This document shows positions 40,850-49,542 of a stretch of DNA of 64,000 bases, piece by piece. Under the pieces are notes generated by a model that searched no databases, was not told where the DNA came from, and was given only the letters and a program-made list of their open reading frames with translations. Numbering within the stretch: the first letter of the stretch is position 1; every line of letters starts with the position of its first letter. Both the position numbers and the translations under genes were made by a program. The DNA comes from Actinomycetospora lutea (GTDB lineage: Bacteria; Actinomycetota; Actinomycetes; Mycobacteriales; Pseudonocardiaceae): NCBI RefSeq assembly GCF_028737205.1, contig NZ_JAQZAL010000012.1:1-64000 (forward strand). The letters are read 5' to 3'.

Positions 40850-42745
40850 GTGACCAACGCTGCTGTCCTGTCCGATCATGACGTCGAGCTCGTCGACGTG
40901 ATCTCCCCCTCCTCCTCCGACACCGAGGACCCGAACACCGAGAGCCTCGAGGACGTCGCGAACGACGCCGAGGACACCGAGGTCGACGACACCGACGACA
41001 CCGACGACACCGAGGACGAGGCGCCCGCCTCGGGCTTCGCCGCGCTCGGGGTCGCCGAGCGCCTGCTCCCCACACTGGTCGAGTCCGGGTTCGACACCCC
41101 GACGCCGATCCAGGCCGAGACGATCCCGCTGCTGCTCTCGGGGCGCGACGTCCTCGGGCTCGCGCAGACCGGCACCGGCAAGACCGCCGCGTTCGCGCTG
41201 CCGATGCTCTCGGCGATCGACCCCGCGCAGCGCTCGGTCCAGGCCCTGGTGCTGACGCCGACCCGCGAGCTGGCGATCCAGGTCGCCGAGGCCATCGAGC
41301 GCCTCGGCGCCGGCGTCCCCGGCCTGAACGTCGTCCAGCTCTACGGCGGCGCGCCCTACGGCCCGCAGCTGCACGGGCTGCGCCGCGGCGGCCAGATCGT
41401 CGTCGGCACCCCCGGCCGCATCTCCGACCACCTCGAGAAGGGCACCCTCGACCTCACCGACGTCGCGCACTTCGTGCTCGACGAGGCCGACGAGATGCTG
41501 CAGATGGGCTTCCTCGAGGAGGTCGAGCACATCTTCGACCTGCTGCCCGCCGACCGGCAGGTGGCGCTGTTCTCGGCGACGATGCCCGGCGCCATCCGCG
41601 AGGTCTCGCGGCGGCACCTCAACGCGCCCGCCGAGGTCTCGATCAAGTCGAAGACGCAGACCGGCGTCAACACCCGCCAGCGCTACGTCGTGCTGCCCGA
41701 GCGGCAGAAGGCCGACGCGCTGTCGCGGGTCCTGCAGGTCGAGGACTTCGACGCCTGCCTGGTGTTCGTGCGCACCCGCCAGAACACCACCGACGTCACC
41801 GACGCCCTCAACCGTCGCGGCTTCGCCGCCGTGGCGATCTCGGGCGACCTCTCGCAGCCGCAGCGCGAGAAGACGATCGGCGACCTGCGCGCCGGGAAGA
41901 TCGACGTGCTGGTCGCCACGGACGTCGCCGCGCGCGGCCTCGACGTCGACCGCATCTCGCTGGTGGTCAACCACGACCTGCCCACCGACCCCGAGTCCTA
42001 CGTGCACCGCATCGGTCGCACCGGCCGGGCGGGCCGCAGCGGCGAGGCGATCTCGTTCGTCACCCGCGGCCAGATCCGCACGATGCGGATGATCGAGGGC
42101 GTCACCAAGCAGAAGGCCGAGGAGATGTCGGTGCCCGGCACCGACGAGGTGAACGCGGTGCGCAAGCGCCGGTTCGCCGAGCGGATCACCGGCACCCTCG
42201 ACGGCACCGTCGCCGGCGGGGACCCGATGGACGTCTTCCGCGGCATCGTCGGCGACTACGTCGCCGAGACCGGCGCCGACCCGCTGGAGCTCGCCGCCGC
42301 GCTGGCCAAGATGGTCCAGGGCGACAAGCCGCTGCTGGTCGAGGACCTGCCCGCCCCGCCCCCGCGCGGCGACCGGGGCGACAAGCGCGGGCCGAAGCCC
42401 GAGCGCGGCCAGGGCCGCGGCAAGGCGCCCGACTGGAGCGTCGGGTCCGGCACCGACACCTACCGCATCGACGTCGGCCACAACCAGCGCGTGCGGCCGG
42501 GCGCCATCGTCGGGGCCATCGCCAACGAGGCGGGGCTGGACTCGGCGCACATCGGGCACATCGACATCCGCACCGACCACACGCTGGTCGAGCTGCCCGC
42601 CGACGTGCCCGGCCCGGTGGTCAAGCGCCTGCAGCGCGCCCGCGTCGCCGGCCGCCCGATGGGCCTGCGTCGCGCGTCGGGGGACGAGGCGGCGTCCGCG
42701 CGCAGCGGCCGCGGTCCCGGCCGCCCGCAGCGCCGCCCGCGCTAG
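40850..42745 (+). CDS. deaD: DEAD/DEAH-box RNA helicase with DbpA-type RNA-binding domain
   Basis: 631 residues from GTG 40850. The first 60 residues are acidic (DDTDDTDDTED repeats). Helicase motifs: Q motif GFDTPTPIQAE, Walker A AQTGTGKT, PTRELAIQV, DEAD near residues 210-213, FSATM, DVAARGLDVD and HRIGRTGRAGR. The C-terminal part has a DbpA RNA-binding domain (about 535-600, YRIDVGHNQRVRPGAIVGAI) and an Arg/Gly-rich end. It unwinds structured RNA in ribosome assembly and cold adaptation. Transcription ends at the hairpin at 42776. Confidence 0.93.
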   Translation: MTNAAVLSDHDVELVDVISPSSSDTEDPNTESLEDVANDAEDTEVDDTDDTDDTEDEAPASGFAALGVAERLLPTLVESGFDTPTPIQAETIPLLLSGRDVLGLAQTGTGKTAAFALPMLSAIDPAQRSVQALVLTPTRELAIQVAEAIERLGAGVPGLNVVQLYGGAPYGPQLHGLRRGGQIVVGTPGRISDHLEKGTLDLTDVAHFVLDEADEMLQMGFLEEVEHIFDLLPADRQVALFSATMPGAIREVSRRHLNAPAEVSIKSKTQTGVNTRQRYVVLPERQKADALSRVLQVEDFDACLVFVRTRQNTTDVTDALNRRGFAAVAISGDLSQPQREKTIGDLRAGKIDVLVATDVAARGLDVDRISLVVNHDLPTDPESYVHRIGRTGRAGRSGEAISFVTRGQIRTMRMIEGVTKQKAEEMSVPGTDEVNAVRKRRFAERITGTLDGTVAGGDPMDVFRGIVGDYVAETGADPLELAAALAKMVQGDKPLLVEDLPAPPPRGDRGDKRGPKPERGQGRGKAPDWSVGSGTDTYRIDVGHNQRVRPGAIVGAIANEAGLDSAHIGHIDIRTDHTLVELPADVPGPVVKRLQRARVAGRPMGLRRASGDEAASARSGRGPGRPQRRPR

Positions 42746-42775
42746 CCTCCCCGCACGACAACACCGCACGACACC

Positions 42776-42810
42776 CCGCGCCCGTCCGTGCCCCGCACGG
42801 GCGGGCGCGG
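42776..42810. terminator. strong bidirectional terminator
   Basis: A 16-bp stem (42776-42791 with 42795-42810) with a single G-U wobble and a 3-base loop, between the convergent stops of the helicase and glutamine-amidotransferase-like genes. Confidence 0.8.
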
Positions 42811-42824
42811 TCGTGTGTGCGGGG

Positions 42825-43496
42825 TCAGCAGGCGCCGACCAGCCAGCGGAACTCGGGCTGCGGCACGTCGTCGAGCTGCTCGGGGTGCCACTGCACGCAC
42901 ACCAGCCCGTCCGCCTCGAGCCCCTCGACCTGGCCGTCGGGGGCGCGGGCGGTCACGACCAGGCCGTCGCCGACGCGGTCGACGCCCTGGTGGTGGAGGC
43001 TGTTGACGCGCGCCGCGGTGCCGTGGAGCCCGGCCAGCACGCTGCCGGGTGTGACGGCGACGTCGTGCCACCGGGTGTGGGCGTGCTCCTCGAGGTGCAG
43101 GTGCAGCGTCCCGCCCCACGCGACGTTCACGAGCTGGATGCCGCGGCAGATCGCCAGCACCGGGCGGCCGCGCTCGCGCGCCGCGGCGAGCAGCGCGACC
43201 TCGACGGCGTCGCGCGCGGGCTCGACCGCGGACGTGTGGGCGTCGGGGACGGCTCCGTAGCGCGCCGGGTCGACGTCGTTGCCGCCGGTCAGCAGGAGGG
43301 CGTCCGCGCGGTCCATCACGGCGGCCGCGTCGACGTCGCCGGGCACGTGCAGGGGCAGGCCGCCGGCGGCGGCGACGTGGGCGGCGTAGCCGGTGAAGTA
43401 GGCGTCGATCTCGAGCGCGTCCAGCGCCGGCGGGCCGCTGTGCAGGCCCGCGGCCCCGCGCCGACGGCCGGTGACGGCGACCAGAGGAGTGTCCAT
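42825..43496 (-). CDS. gamma-glutamyl-gamma-aminobutyrate hydrolase family protein (class I glutamine amidotransferase-like)
   Basis: 223 residues. LLLTGGNDVDPARYG and ARDAVEVALLAAARERGRPV lead to the nucleophile Cys in LAICRGIQLVNVAWGG, and VCVQWHPEQ provides the catalytic His. This is the peptidase C26 / PuuD pattern. PuuD-like enzymes hydrolyse gamma-glutamyl-GABA in putrescine breakdown, but no other Puu gene lies nearby. The substrate is therefore uncertain. It diverges from the next gene. Confidence 0.85.
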   Translation of the reverse strand: MDTPLVAVTGRRRGAAGLHSGPPALDALEIDAYFTGYAAHVAAAGGLPLHVPGDVDAAAVMDRADALLLTGGNDVDPARYGAVPDAHTSAVEPARDAVEVALLAAARERGRPVLAICRGIQLVNVAWGGTLHLHLEEHAHTRWHDVAVTPGSVLAGLHGTAARVNSLHHQGVDRVGDGLVVTARAPDGQVEGLEADGLVCVQWHPEQLDDVPQPEFRWLVGAC

Positions 43497-43570
43497 CGTC
43501 GCCCGAGCCTCCCACTGGGCCGTACGTCACGCCGGGCCGCCGATCGGTGGCCGGGTCGGTGGGCCCCGCC

Positions 43571-43576
43571 TACGGT
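43571..43576 (+). promoter_or_regulatory. probable -10 of the FAD/NAD(P)-protein operon
   Basis: TACGGT, 30 bases before ATG 43607, which has GGAGG at 43596-43600 as ribosome site. Confidence 0.35.
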
Positions 43577-43606
43577 TGATGTCGAGGCGGACGTCGGAGG
43601 GTGCAG

Positions 43607-45586
43607 ATGCCACGGTCGGTGGTGATCGTCGGGGGCGGGCCGCGGGGCACCGGTGTGCTCGAACGCCTCGCGGCGAGCGCGCCCGAGTTCGTCGACGACC
43701 TCGACGTCCACCTCGTCGACCCCTACCCGGACGGCGCGGGCCGCATCTGGCGCGAGGACCAGTCGGCGCTGCTGTGGATGAACTCCATGGCCGCCGACGT
43801 CACGATGTTCACCGACGACAGCGTGCGCTGCGAGGGCCCGATCGTGCCCGGCCCGTCCCTCTACGACTGGGCGGTGGCGGTCCGCGACGGCGACCTCGAC
43901 GGCGAGGAGGTCCCGGCCGGCCCGGTCGGCGACGAGCTGCGCGCCCTCGGACCGGCCACCTTCGCCACCCGGCGCCTGCAGAGCCACTACCTGGACTACG
44001 TGCTGCGCCGCGTGCTCGCGACCCTCCCGCCGCAGGTCCGCGTGCACCGGCACCGCACGCGTGCGATCGGGCTGCGCCGCGGCGCGCCGGACACCGTGCT
44101 GCTCGACGGCGGCCCGGGAGACAGCCCCGGCGAGCTGCCCGCCGACGTGCTCGTCCTCGCCTCGGGGCACCTCGACGCCGCGCCGACCGAGGCCGAGGCC
44201 GCGCTGGCCGCGCACGCCCAGCAGCACGGGCTGCTGTACTTCCCGCCCGAGCAGACCACCGACTCGGACCTCGACCGCATCCCGGCGGGCGAGACGGTGA
44301 TCGCTCGCGGGATGGGCCTGGCGTTCATCGACCTCATGGTCCTGCTCTTCGAGGGCCGCGGCGGGACGTTCCACGACCGCGGCGACGGGACGCTGGACTA
44401 CCGGCCCTCGGGCCGCGAGCCCGTCGTGCACGTCGGCTCCGGGCGCGGCGTGCCGTACCACGCGAAGACCGAGTACGGGCTGCGCGGACCACGCCCCCCG
44501 CTGCCGCGGTTCCTCGGCCCCGACGAGATCGCGGCGTTCGTCCGCCGCGGCGACGTCGACCTGCGCCGCGACGTGTGGCCGCTTATGGCCAAGGAGGTCG
44601 GCTGGGCGTACTACCACGAGCTCTTCGCCGGCCACCCCGACCGCGTGCGCGGCGTGTGGGACGACTTCGCGCTCCGCTACGCCGCGCTCGACTGGTACAC
44701 GCCGGCGATGCACGAGCTCGTCGCCGGGTTCGTGCCCGACGCAGGAGACCGGCTCGACTTCGAGCGCATCGACCGGCCCCTCGAGGACGTGTGCGCGCCC
44801 GACATCGCGAGCCTGCAGGAGCGCCTGCGCAGCTACGTCCTCGACGACCTCGCCCGCCACGTCGACGACCGCTACACCGCCGAGCTCGGGGCGTTCGTGG
44901 GCCTGCTCTCGGTGTTCGCGCAGGTCGCGGAGCTGGCGGGCACCCCGGCGCTGACGCCGCGCTCGCGGGCCCAGGACCTCGCGTGGTGGCAGAACTTCTT
45001 CAGCTCGCTCGCCAGCGGCCCGCCCGGACCGCGCCTGCGCCAGCTGCTCGCGCTCTCGCGCGCCGGGTACGTCGTGTTCCTCGGTGCCGGCCTGCAGGTC
45101 ACCCCCGTCGACGGCGGCTTCCGGGCCACCAGCGCCTCGCTCGACCGCATCGACGTCACCGCGCGGACCTTCGTCGAGGCGCGCCTGTCCTCGCCGAGCG
45201 TGAGCCGCAGCGACGACCCGATGCTCGCCGGGCTGCACGCCGAGGGCCTGCTCGACGAGGAGACCCTGCGCGAGGAGCACGCCGACGACGCGGGGACCGC
45301 CGTGCACGCCGCCGACGCCGCGGTCGCGCACTCCGGGGTGTCGGTGACCCTGCACAACACCGGGCTCGTGCGGGTGCGCACGTCGGACTTCCGGCTCGTC
45401 GACGCCGCGGGCAACCCCGACCCGTGCCGCTTCGCGATCGGGCCGCACACGAACGTCCGGCTCCCGGGCGCCTTCACCCGCCCGAACACCAACGCGCTGA
45501 GCTTCCGGGCCAACGACGCGCTCGCCCGGGCCGTGCTCACCGTGCTCGCCGACGTGGCCCCGGCAGCCGGACGGCTCTCGGCGTGA
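43607..45586 (+). CDS. FAD/NAD(P)-binding protein (NAD_binding_9 family)
   Basis: 659 residues from ATG 43607 (GTG 43601 is closer to the ribosome site and less likely). The N-terminal dinucleotide-binding loop VVIVGGGPRGTGVLERL is followed by ALLWMNSMAADVTMFTDDS and VLVLASGHLD, typical of PF13454 proteins related to FAD-dependent hydroxylases. The C-terminal half (about 400-650) is helical with no motif I recognise. The stop overlaps the GTG of an alpha/beta hydrolase, so the two are co-expressed. The reaction is unknown. Confidence 0.75.
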   Translation: MPRSVVIVGGGPRGTGVLERLAASAPEFVDDLDVHLVDPYPDGAGRIWREDQSALLWMNSMAADVTMFTDDSVRCEGPIVPGPSLYDWAVAVRDGDLDGEEVPAGPVGDELRALGPATFATRRLQSHYLDYVLRRVLATLPPQVRVHRHRTRAIGLRRGAPDTVLLDGGPGDSPGELPADVLVLASGHLDAAPTEAEAALAAHAQQHGLLYFPPEQTTDSDLDRIPAGETVIARGMGLAFIDLMVLLFEGRGGTFHDRGDGTLDYRPSGREPVVHVGSGRGVPYHAKTEYGLRGPRPPLPRFLGPDEIAAFVRRGDVDLRRDVWPLMAKEVGWAYYHELFAGHPDRVRGVWDDFALRYAALDWYTPAMHELVAGFVPDAGDRLDFERIDRPLEDVCAPDIASLQERLRSYVLDDLARHVDDRYTAELGAFVGLLSVFAQVAELAGTPALTPRSRAQDLAWWQNFFSSLASGPPGPRLRQLLALSRAGYVVFLGAGLQVTPVDGGFRATSASLDRIDVTARTFVEARLSSPSVSRSDDPMLAGLHAEGLLDEETLREEHADDAGTAVHAADAAVAHSGVSVTLHNTGLVRVRTSDFRLVDAAGNPDPCRFAIGPHTNVRLPGAFTRPNTNALSFRANDALARAVLTVLADVAPAAGRLSA

Positions 45587-46422
45587 TCCCGGAGCCGGTC
45601 CGCGTCACCCTGCCCGACGTCACGCTCTCGGTGATCGATGCGGGGGAGGGGCCCGCGGTGCTCCTGCTGCACGGGTTCCCCGACCGCGCGACGCTCTGGC
45701 GCCCGCAGATCGCGGCGCTGGTGGCGGCCGGGTACCGCGTCATCGCGCCCGACCTGCGGGGCTTCGGTGACAGCGACCGCCCCGACGACGTCGCGTCCTA
45801 CCGCCTGCACCGCTCGGTGGCCGACGTGCTCGCGCTGCTCGACGAGCGCGGGATCGAGCGGGCCGCGGTGGCCGGCCACGACTTCGGCTCGGTGGTCGGG
45901 TGGGCGCTGGCGATGCGCAGCGAGCGGGTCACGCGCTACGCCGCCCTGTCCGTCGGGCACCCCGAGGCGTTCCGCGCCGCGGGACTCGAGCAGCGCGCCC
46001 GGTCCTGGTACATGCTCTGGTTCCAGTTCCCGGGCGTGGCCGAGGAGGCCCTGCCCGCCGACGACTGGGCCCTGCTGCGCCGCTGGTTGCACCGGGACGC
46101 CGACGACGAGCTGGTGCGCACCCAGATCGCCGACCTCGCGCGGCCGGGCGCGCTCGTCGCCGGGCTGAACTGGTACCGGGCGACCGTCGACCCGAGGACC
46201 TTCGCCGACGAGGCGCCGCTCGGGCTGCCGCGCCTGGCGATCCCGGTGCTGGGCATGCTGGGGACGGCCGACGTGGCGCTGGGCGAGGCGCAGATGACCG
46301 GGTCGGCGCGCTACCTCGACGGCCCGTTCACCTACGTCCCGGTCCCCGGCGGCGACCACTGGCTCCCCGCCCGCCACCCCGACACCGTCACCGACGCCCT
46401 GCTGCGCTTCCTGACCACGTGA
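45583..46422 (+). CDS. alpha/beta hydrolase, epoxide-hydrolase-like
   Basis: 279 residues from GTG 45583. The oxyanion motif LLHGFPDRATLW, the APDLRGFGDSDRP strand and the nucleophile elbow AGHDFGSVVGW with Asp rather than Ser indicate the epoxide hydrolase/haloalkane dehalogenase branch. The His is in GGDHWLPARHPD. It is coupled to the FAD/NAD(P) protein, so the pair may form and open an epoxide; this is inferred. Its stop codon lies inside the stem of the following terminator. Confidence 0.82.
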   Translation: MIPEPVRVTLPDVTLSVIDAGEGPAVLLLHGFPDRATLWRPQIAALVAAGYRVIAPDLRGFGDSDRPDDVASYRLHRSVADVLALLDERGIERAAVAGHDFGSVVGWALAMRSERVTRYAALSVGHPEAFRAAGLEQRARSWYMLWFQFPGVAEEALPADDWALLRRWLHRDADDELVRTQIADLARPGALVAGLNWYRATVDPRTFADEAPLGLPRLAIPVLGMLGTADVALGEAQMTGSARYLDGPFTYVPVPGGDHWLPARHPDTVTDALLRFLTT

Positions 46423-46458
46423 GCGAACTTCGGGGCGATAGCCCCGAAGTTCGCTCAC
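46419..46458. terminator. perfect 18-bp bidirectional terminator containing a stop codon
   Basis: GTGAGCGAACTTCGGGGC (46419-46436) pairs perfectly with 46441-46458 around a GATA loop. The first arm contains the TGA of the hydrolase, and the second ends 7 bases before the stop of the convergent reductase. Confidence 0.85.
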
Positions 46459-46464
46459 ATGGGT

Positions 46465-47430
46465 CTAACGAGTGAAGACGATCTTGCCGGCGGTGACGCC
46501 GTCGAGCATCGACCGGAAGCCGTCCTTCGCCTCGGTCATCGGCAACTCCTGGCCGATCTCGGGGGCGATGCCGGTGGCGGCGACGAAGTCGAGCAGGTCG
46601 CGCAGCTCGGAGAGCGTGCCCATCGTCGAGCCGACCAGGTTCTTCTGCAGGAAGAACATCTGGGCGAGCTCGGCGGGCGGCTGGTTGCCCGACGTCGCGC
46701 CCGAGCAGACGATCGTGCCGCCGGGCACGAGCGCGCGCACCGAGTGCTTCCAGGTCGCCTCGCCGACGGTCTCGAAGACCGCCTGGACCTTGCCGGGCAG
46801 CTTGCCGTTCGACTCGAACACCTGGTGGGCGCCGAGGCGCAGGGCCAGCTCGCGCTTCTCGTCGCTGCGCCCGGTGACCCAGACCTGCATGCCGGCCGCG
46901 CGCCCGAGCTGGATCAGCGCCGTCGACACCCCGCCGGAGGCGCCCTGCACGAGCATCGTCTGCCCGCCGCGCAGCCCGGACTTGGTGAACAGCATCCGGT
47001 AGGCGGTGAGCCACGCGGTGCCCATGACCGCGCCGGCCGTGGCCGTCATGCCCTCCGGGCGGGGCAGGGCGTTGCGCTGCGGGACGACGACGTAGTCGGC
47101 GAAGCTGCCCTGCGCCCACTCGGTGAGCATCTTGCGCTTCGGGTCGAGGGTCTCGTCGTCCTTCCAGTCCGGGTCGCCCATGAGCGAGTGCAGGACGACC
47201 GGCGTGCCGTCGTCGAGCGTCCCGGCGCCGTCGCAGCCCAGGATCATGGGGAACTGGTCCTCCTTGATCCCGACGCCGCGCAGCGTCCACAGGTCGTGCA
47301 TGTTGAGGCTCGCCGCCTCGACCTTGACCCGCACCCAGCCCTCGGGGACCTCGGGATCGGGCCGCTCGCCCACCACCAGGGAGGCGATCGGGTCGTCGGC
47401 GTTGGGCTCGGAGGCGTAGACCGCGAACAT
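46465..47430 (-). CDS. zinc-binding dehydrogenase / quinone oxidoreductase-like MDR protein
   Basis: 321 residues from ATG 47430. GroES-like N-terminus (VRVKVEAASLNMHDLWTLRG, ILGCDGAGTLDDGT), then a Rossmann domain with LVQGASGGVSTALIQLGRA and WVTGRSDEKRELALRLGA. The classic catalytic-zinc Cys/His of alcohol dehydrogenases is absent, as in the quinone oxidoreductase/enoyl reductase branch, so it is likely NADPH-dependent. It is a single gene, convergent with the hydrolase. Substrate unknown. Confidence 0.8.
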   Translation of the reverse strand: MFAVYASEPNADDPIASLVVGERPDPEVPEGWVRVKVEAASLNMHDLWTLRGVGIKEDQFPMILGCDGAGTLDDGTPVVLHSLMGDPDWKDDETLDPKRKMLTEWAQGSFADYVVVPQRNALPRPEGMTATAGAVMGTAWLTAYRMLFTKSGLRGGQTMLVQGASGGVSTALIQLGRAAGMQVWVTGRSDEKRELALRLGAHQVFESNGKLPGKVQAVFETVGEATWKHSVRALVPGGTIVCSGATSGNQPPAELAQMFFLQKNLVGSTMGTLSELRDLLDFVAATGIAPEIGQELPMTEAKDGFRSMLDGVTAGKIVFTR

Positions 47431-47533
47431 GCCCCGCAACCTATCCGGGACGAGTCGGCCGGTGCCCGATGAGTTCGGCGAGCGGGAGCGGTTCCACCGA
47501 TGACGACCCCGACGATCCCCCTGGAGGACCCCC

Positions 47534-48277
47534 GTGTACGCCTCGCTGCCCGGCATCGACGTCTACTTCGAGGACCACGGCGCCGGCGACCCGCTGGTGC
47601 TGCTGCACGGCGGCATGCTGACCCTCGACCTGAGCTTCGGCGCCCTCATGCCGCTGCTCACCCCGCACCGCCGGCTGATCCCCATCGAGCTCCAGGGACA
47701 CGGGCGCACCGCCGCCCCCGAGGGCCGCGAGATCACCCTGGCGCGGATGGCCGACGACGTGGTCGGGGTGCTCGACCACCTCGGCCTCGCGCGCGCCGAC
47801 GTCCTGGGCTCCAGCTGGGGCGGCCTGGTCGCCCTCGAGACGGCCGTCCGCCACCCCGGGCGCGTGGACCGCCTCGTCCTGGCGGCGGTGCACACCCGCA
47901 AGGACGGCTACCACGCCGAGATCCACGACCCGTCGACCTACGCCACCTCCACGCGCATGCCCACCGAGGCCGAGTTCGGCGCCATGGTCGCCGAGTACGA
48001 GCGCTACGGGCTCAGCACCTTCGAGCAGGTGGTGGCCGAGCTCGACCCGATCGTCACGGCCGAGGAGAACTGGACGCCCGCGCAGCTCGCGACGGTCGCC
48101 GCCCCGACGCTGGTGATGATCGGCGACCACGACTTCGTGCGCGTCGACCACGCGGTCGCGATGCAGGAGACCATCCCGGACGCCGCCCTCGCCGTCCTGC
48201 CCCGGACGAAGCACACCGAGGTCGTCAGCCGGGTCGGGCTCGTCGCCCCGCTGCTGGAGGACTTCCTGGGGCGGTGA
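47534..48277 (+). CDS. alpha/beta hydrolase (serine nucleophile)
   Basis: 247 residues from GTG 47534. LVLLHGGMLTLDLSFGALM, the nucleophile elbow LGSSWGGLVALE and the charge-relay segments MIGDHDFVRVDHAVAM and LPRTKHTEVV are intact. It is a likely esterase or related hydrolase. It diverges from the reductase upstream. The substrate cannot be told. Confidence 0.82.
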   Translation: MYASLPGIDVYFEDHGAGDPLVLLHGGMLTLDLSFGALMPLLTPHRRLIPIELQGHGRTAAPEGREITLARMADDVVGVLDHLGLARADVLGSSWGGLVALETAVRHPGRVDRLVLAAVHTRKDGYHAEIHDPSTYATSTRMPTEAEFGAMVAEYERYGLSTFEQVVAELDPIVTAEENWTPAQLATVAAPTLVMIGDHDFVRVDHAVAMQETIPDAALAVLPRTKHTEVVSRVGLVAPLLEDFLGR

Positions 48278-48311
48278 CGGGCGACGCGCCCACCGGCGTA
48301 CCGTCCGGGGG

Positions 48312-48542
48312 GTGCTGCGTGCCGTCGCGACCTGGTGGGACGGCGTCGAGCTGTGGCTGACGCAGCTCGACTTCGCCGCCCAGGTCGTTCTCGTCGTGGC
48401 CGTCGTGGGCCCGGTGTGCTGGGTCGTGGCGGCCGTCATCGACACGGTCGTCGAGCGCTCGGTGGCCGCCCGGCTGGAGGCCGCCGAGCGTCGCGCCCGG
48501 CGCCGTGAGCAGGACCGGGCGTCGACGACCCCCGAGGCCTGA
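48312..48542 (+). CDS. small single-TM hypothetical protein
   Basis: 76 residues from GTG 48312. One long hydrophobic helix (AAQVVLVVAVVGPVCWVVAAVI) is followed by a charged helical tail (RLEAAERRARRREQDR). It lies 34 bases after the hydrolase and probably shares its mRNA. No family recognised. Confidence 0.55.
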   Translation: MLRAVATWWDGVELWLTQLDFAAQVVLVVAVVGPVCWVVAAVIDTVVERSVAARLEAAERRARRREQDRASTTPEA

Positions 48543-48547
48543 GCGGG

Positions 48548-48631
48548 ATGGACCGGCGCGCCGCCCGGCTCTGGGTCACCGCGACGCTGGTCGCGCTGCT
48601 CGTCCTCGTGATCGTGGTGAACCTGGCCTGA
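48548..48631 (+). CDS. 27-residue membrane microprotein
   Basis: ATG 48548 follows the previous stop by 5 bases. After six charged residues (MDRRAAR), the rest is a single hydrophobic helix (LWVTATLVALLVLVIVVNLA). Basic N-terminus plus helix is typical of real membrane microproteins, but a frame this short can arise by chance. Confidence 0.35.
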   Translation: MDRRAARLWVTATLVALLVLVIVVNLA

Positions 48632-48734
48632 CCCCGGCGCACCACGCGTGCTCCCCCGGACGACCCGATATGTCCTGATCATCGGCCGGATGACCGAATC
48701 CTGAAGAGCCGCGGAGATCACGATCGCGTGCTGG

Positions 48735-49517
48735 TCAGCCCTCCGGGACCCAGGAGGGCGCGCGCTTCTCGGCGAACGCCGCCATGCCCTCCTGGCCCTC
48801 CTCGGAGGCGAAGAACTCCGACGACAGCGCGAGCATGGCCTCGAGGTCCTGCTGGAGCTGCTCGCCACGGTCACGGCGCAGCATCGCCTTCGTGGCGGCG
48901 AGGGCGTTCGGGCCCCCGCGGGCGAGCATCGCGGTGTACCGGGCGACCTCGGCGTCGAGCCCGTCGGCGTCGACCGCGCTGTTGATCAGCCCGACGGCGG
49001 CGGCGCGGTCGGCGTCGAAGGTCTCGCCGGTGAGCATCAGCTCGTGCGCGGCGCGGGGGAGCAGCCGGGGGAGCACGGTCGCCGAGATCACCGCCGGAAC
49101 GACGCCGATGCGCACCTCGCTGAAGGCGAACGTCGCCTCCCGCGCGGCGACGGCGATGTCACACGCCGAGACGAGGCCGACCCCGCCCGCCCGCGCCGGT
49201 CCGGCCAGGCGCGCGACGACGGGCTTGTCGGAGTACCAGAGCGCGGTGAGGATCGCCGGGAACTCGTTGACGCCCTGGTCCGACGAGCCGGCGCCGCGCG
49301 ACTCGCGCAGGTCCATGCCGGAGCAGAACACCGGCCCGGTGTGCGTCAGCACGATCACGCGCACGGCCTCGTCGTCGACGGCCGCGTCGAGGTGTGCCGA
49401 CAGCTCGCGGCGCAGCTGCGCGGAGAGCGCGTTGCGGTTGCGCGGCGAGTCGAGCGTGATCGTCGCGGTGCCGCCGGTGACGTCGAGGTGCACCAGTTCG
49501 CCGGTGTCCGGGTCCAT
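48735..49517 (-). CDS. enoyl-CoA hydratase/isomerase family protein
   Basis: 260 residues from ATG 49517 (GTG 49526 also possible; neither has a clear ribosome site). The crotonase fold is shown by VFCSGMDLRES, AGPARAGGVGLVSACDIAVA and ATFAFSEVRIGVVPAVIS. The two catalytic Glu positions of classical hydratases (GGGxE and PEI) appear as AGGVG and VRI, while SEVRIG is kept. This places it with the methylglutaconyl-CoA-hydratase-like branch or an isomerase rather than classical hydratase. Minus-strand group with the next two genes. Confidence 0.8.
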   Translation of the reverse strand: MDPDTGELVHLDVTGGTATITLDSPRNRNALSAQLRRELSAHLDAAVDDEAVRVIVLTHTGPVFCSGMDLRESRGAGSSDQGVNEFPAILTALWYSDKPVVARLAGPARAGGVGLVSACDIAVAAREATFAFSEVRIGVVPAVISATVLPRLLPRAAHELMLTGETFDADRAAAVGLINSAVDADGLDAEVARYTAMLARGGPNALAATKAMLRRDRGEQLQQDLEAMLALSSEFFASEEGQEGMAAFAEKRAPSWVPEG

Positions 49518-49542
49518 GACCGTCACTGTGACACGGGGCGGA

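Noticed and set aside
44116-44143. Possible fifth copy of the 28-bp repeat (GGGAGACAGCC...)
   Set aside because: Only the first 7 bases match without gaps; the second half needs indels.
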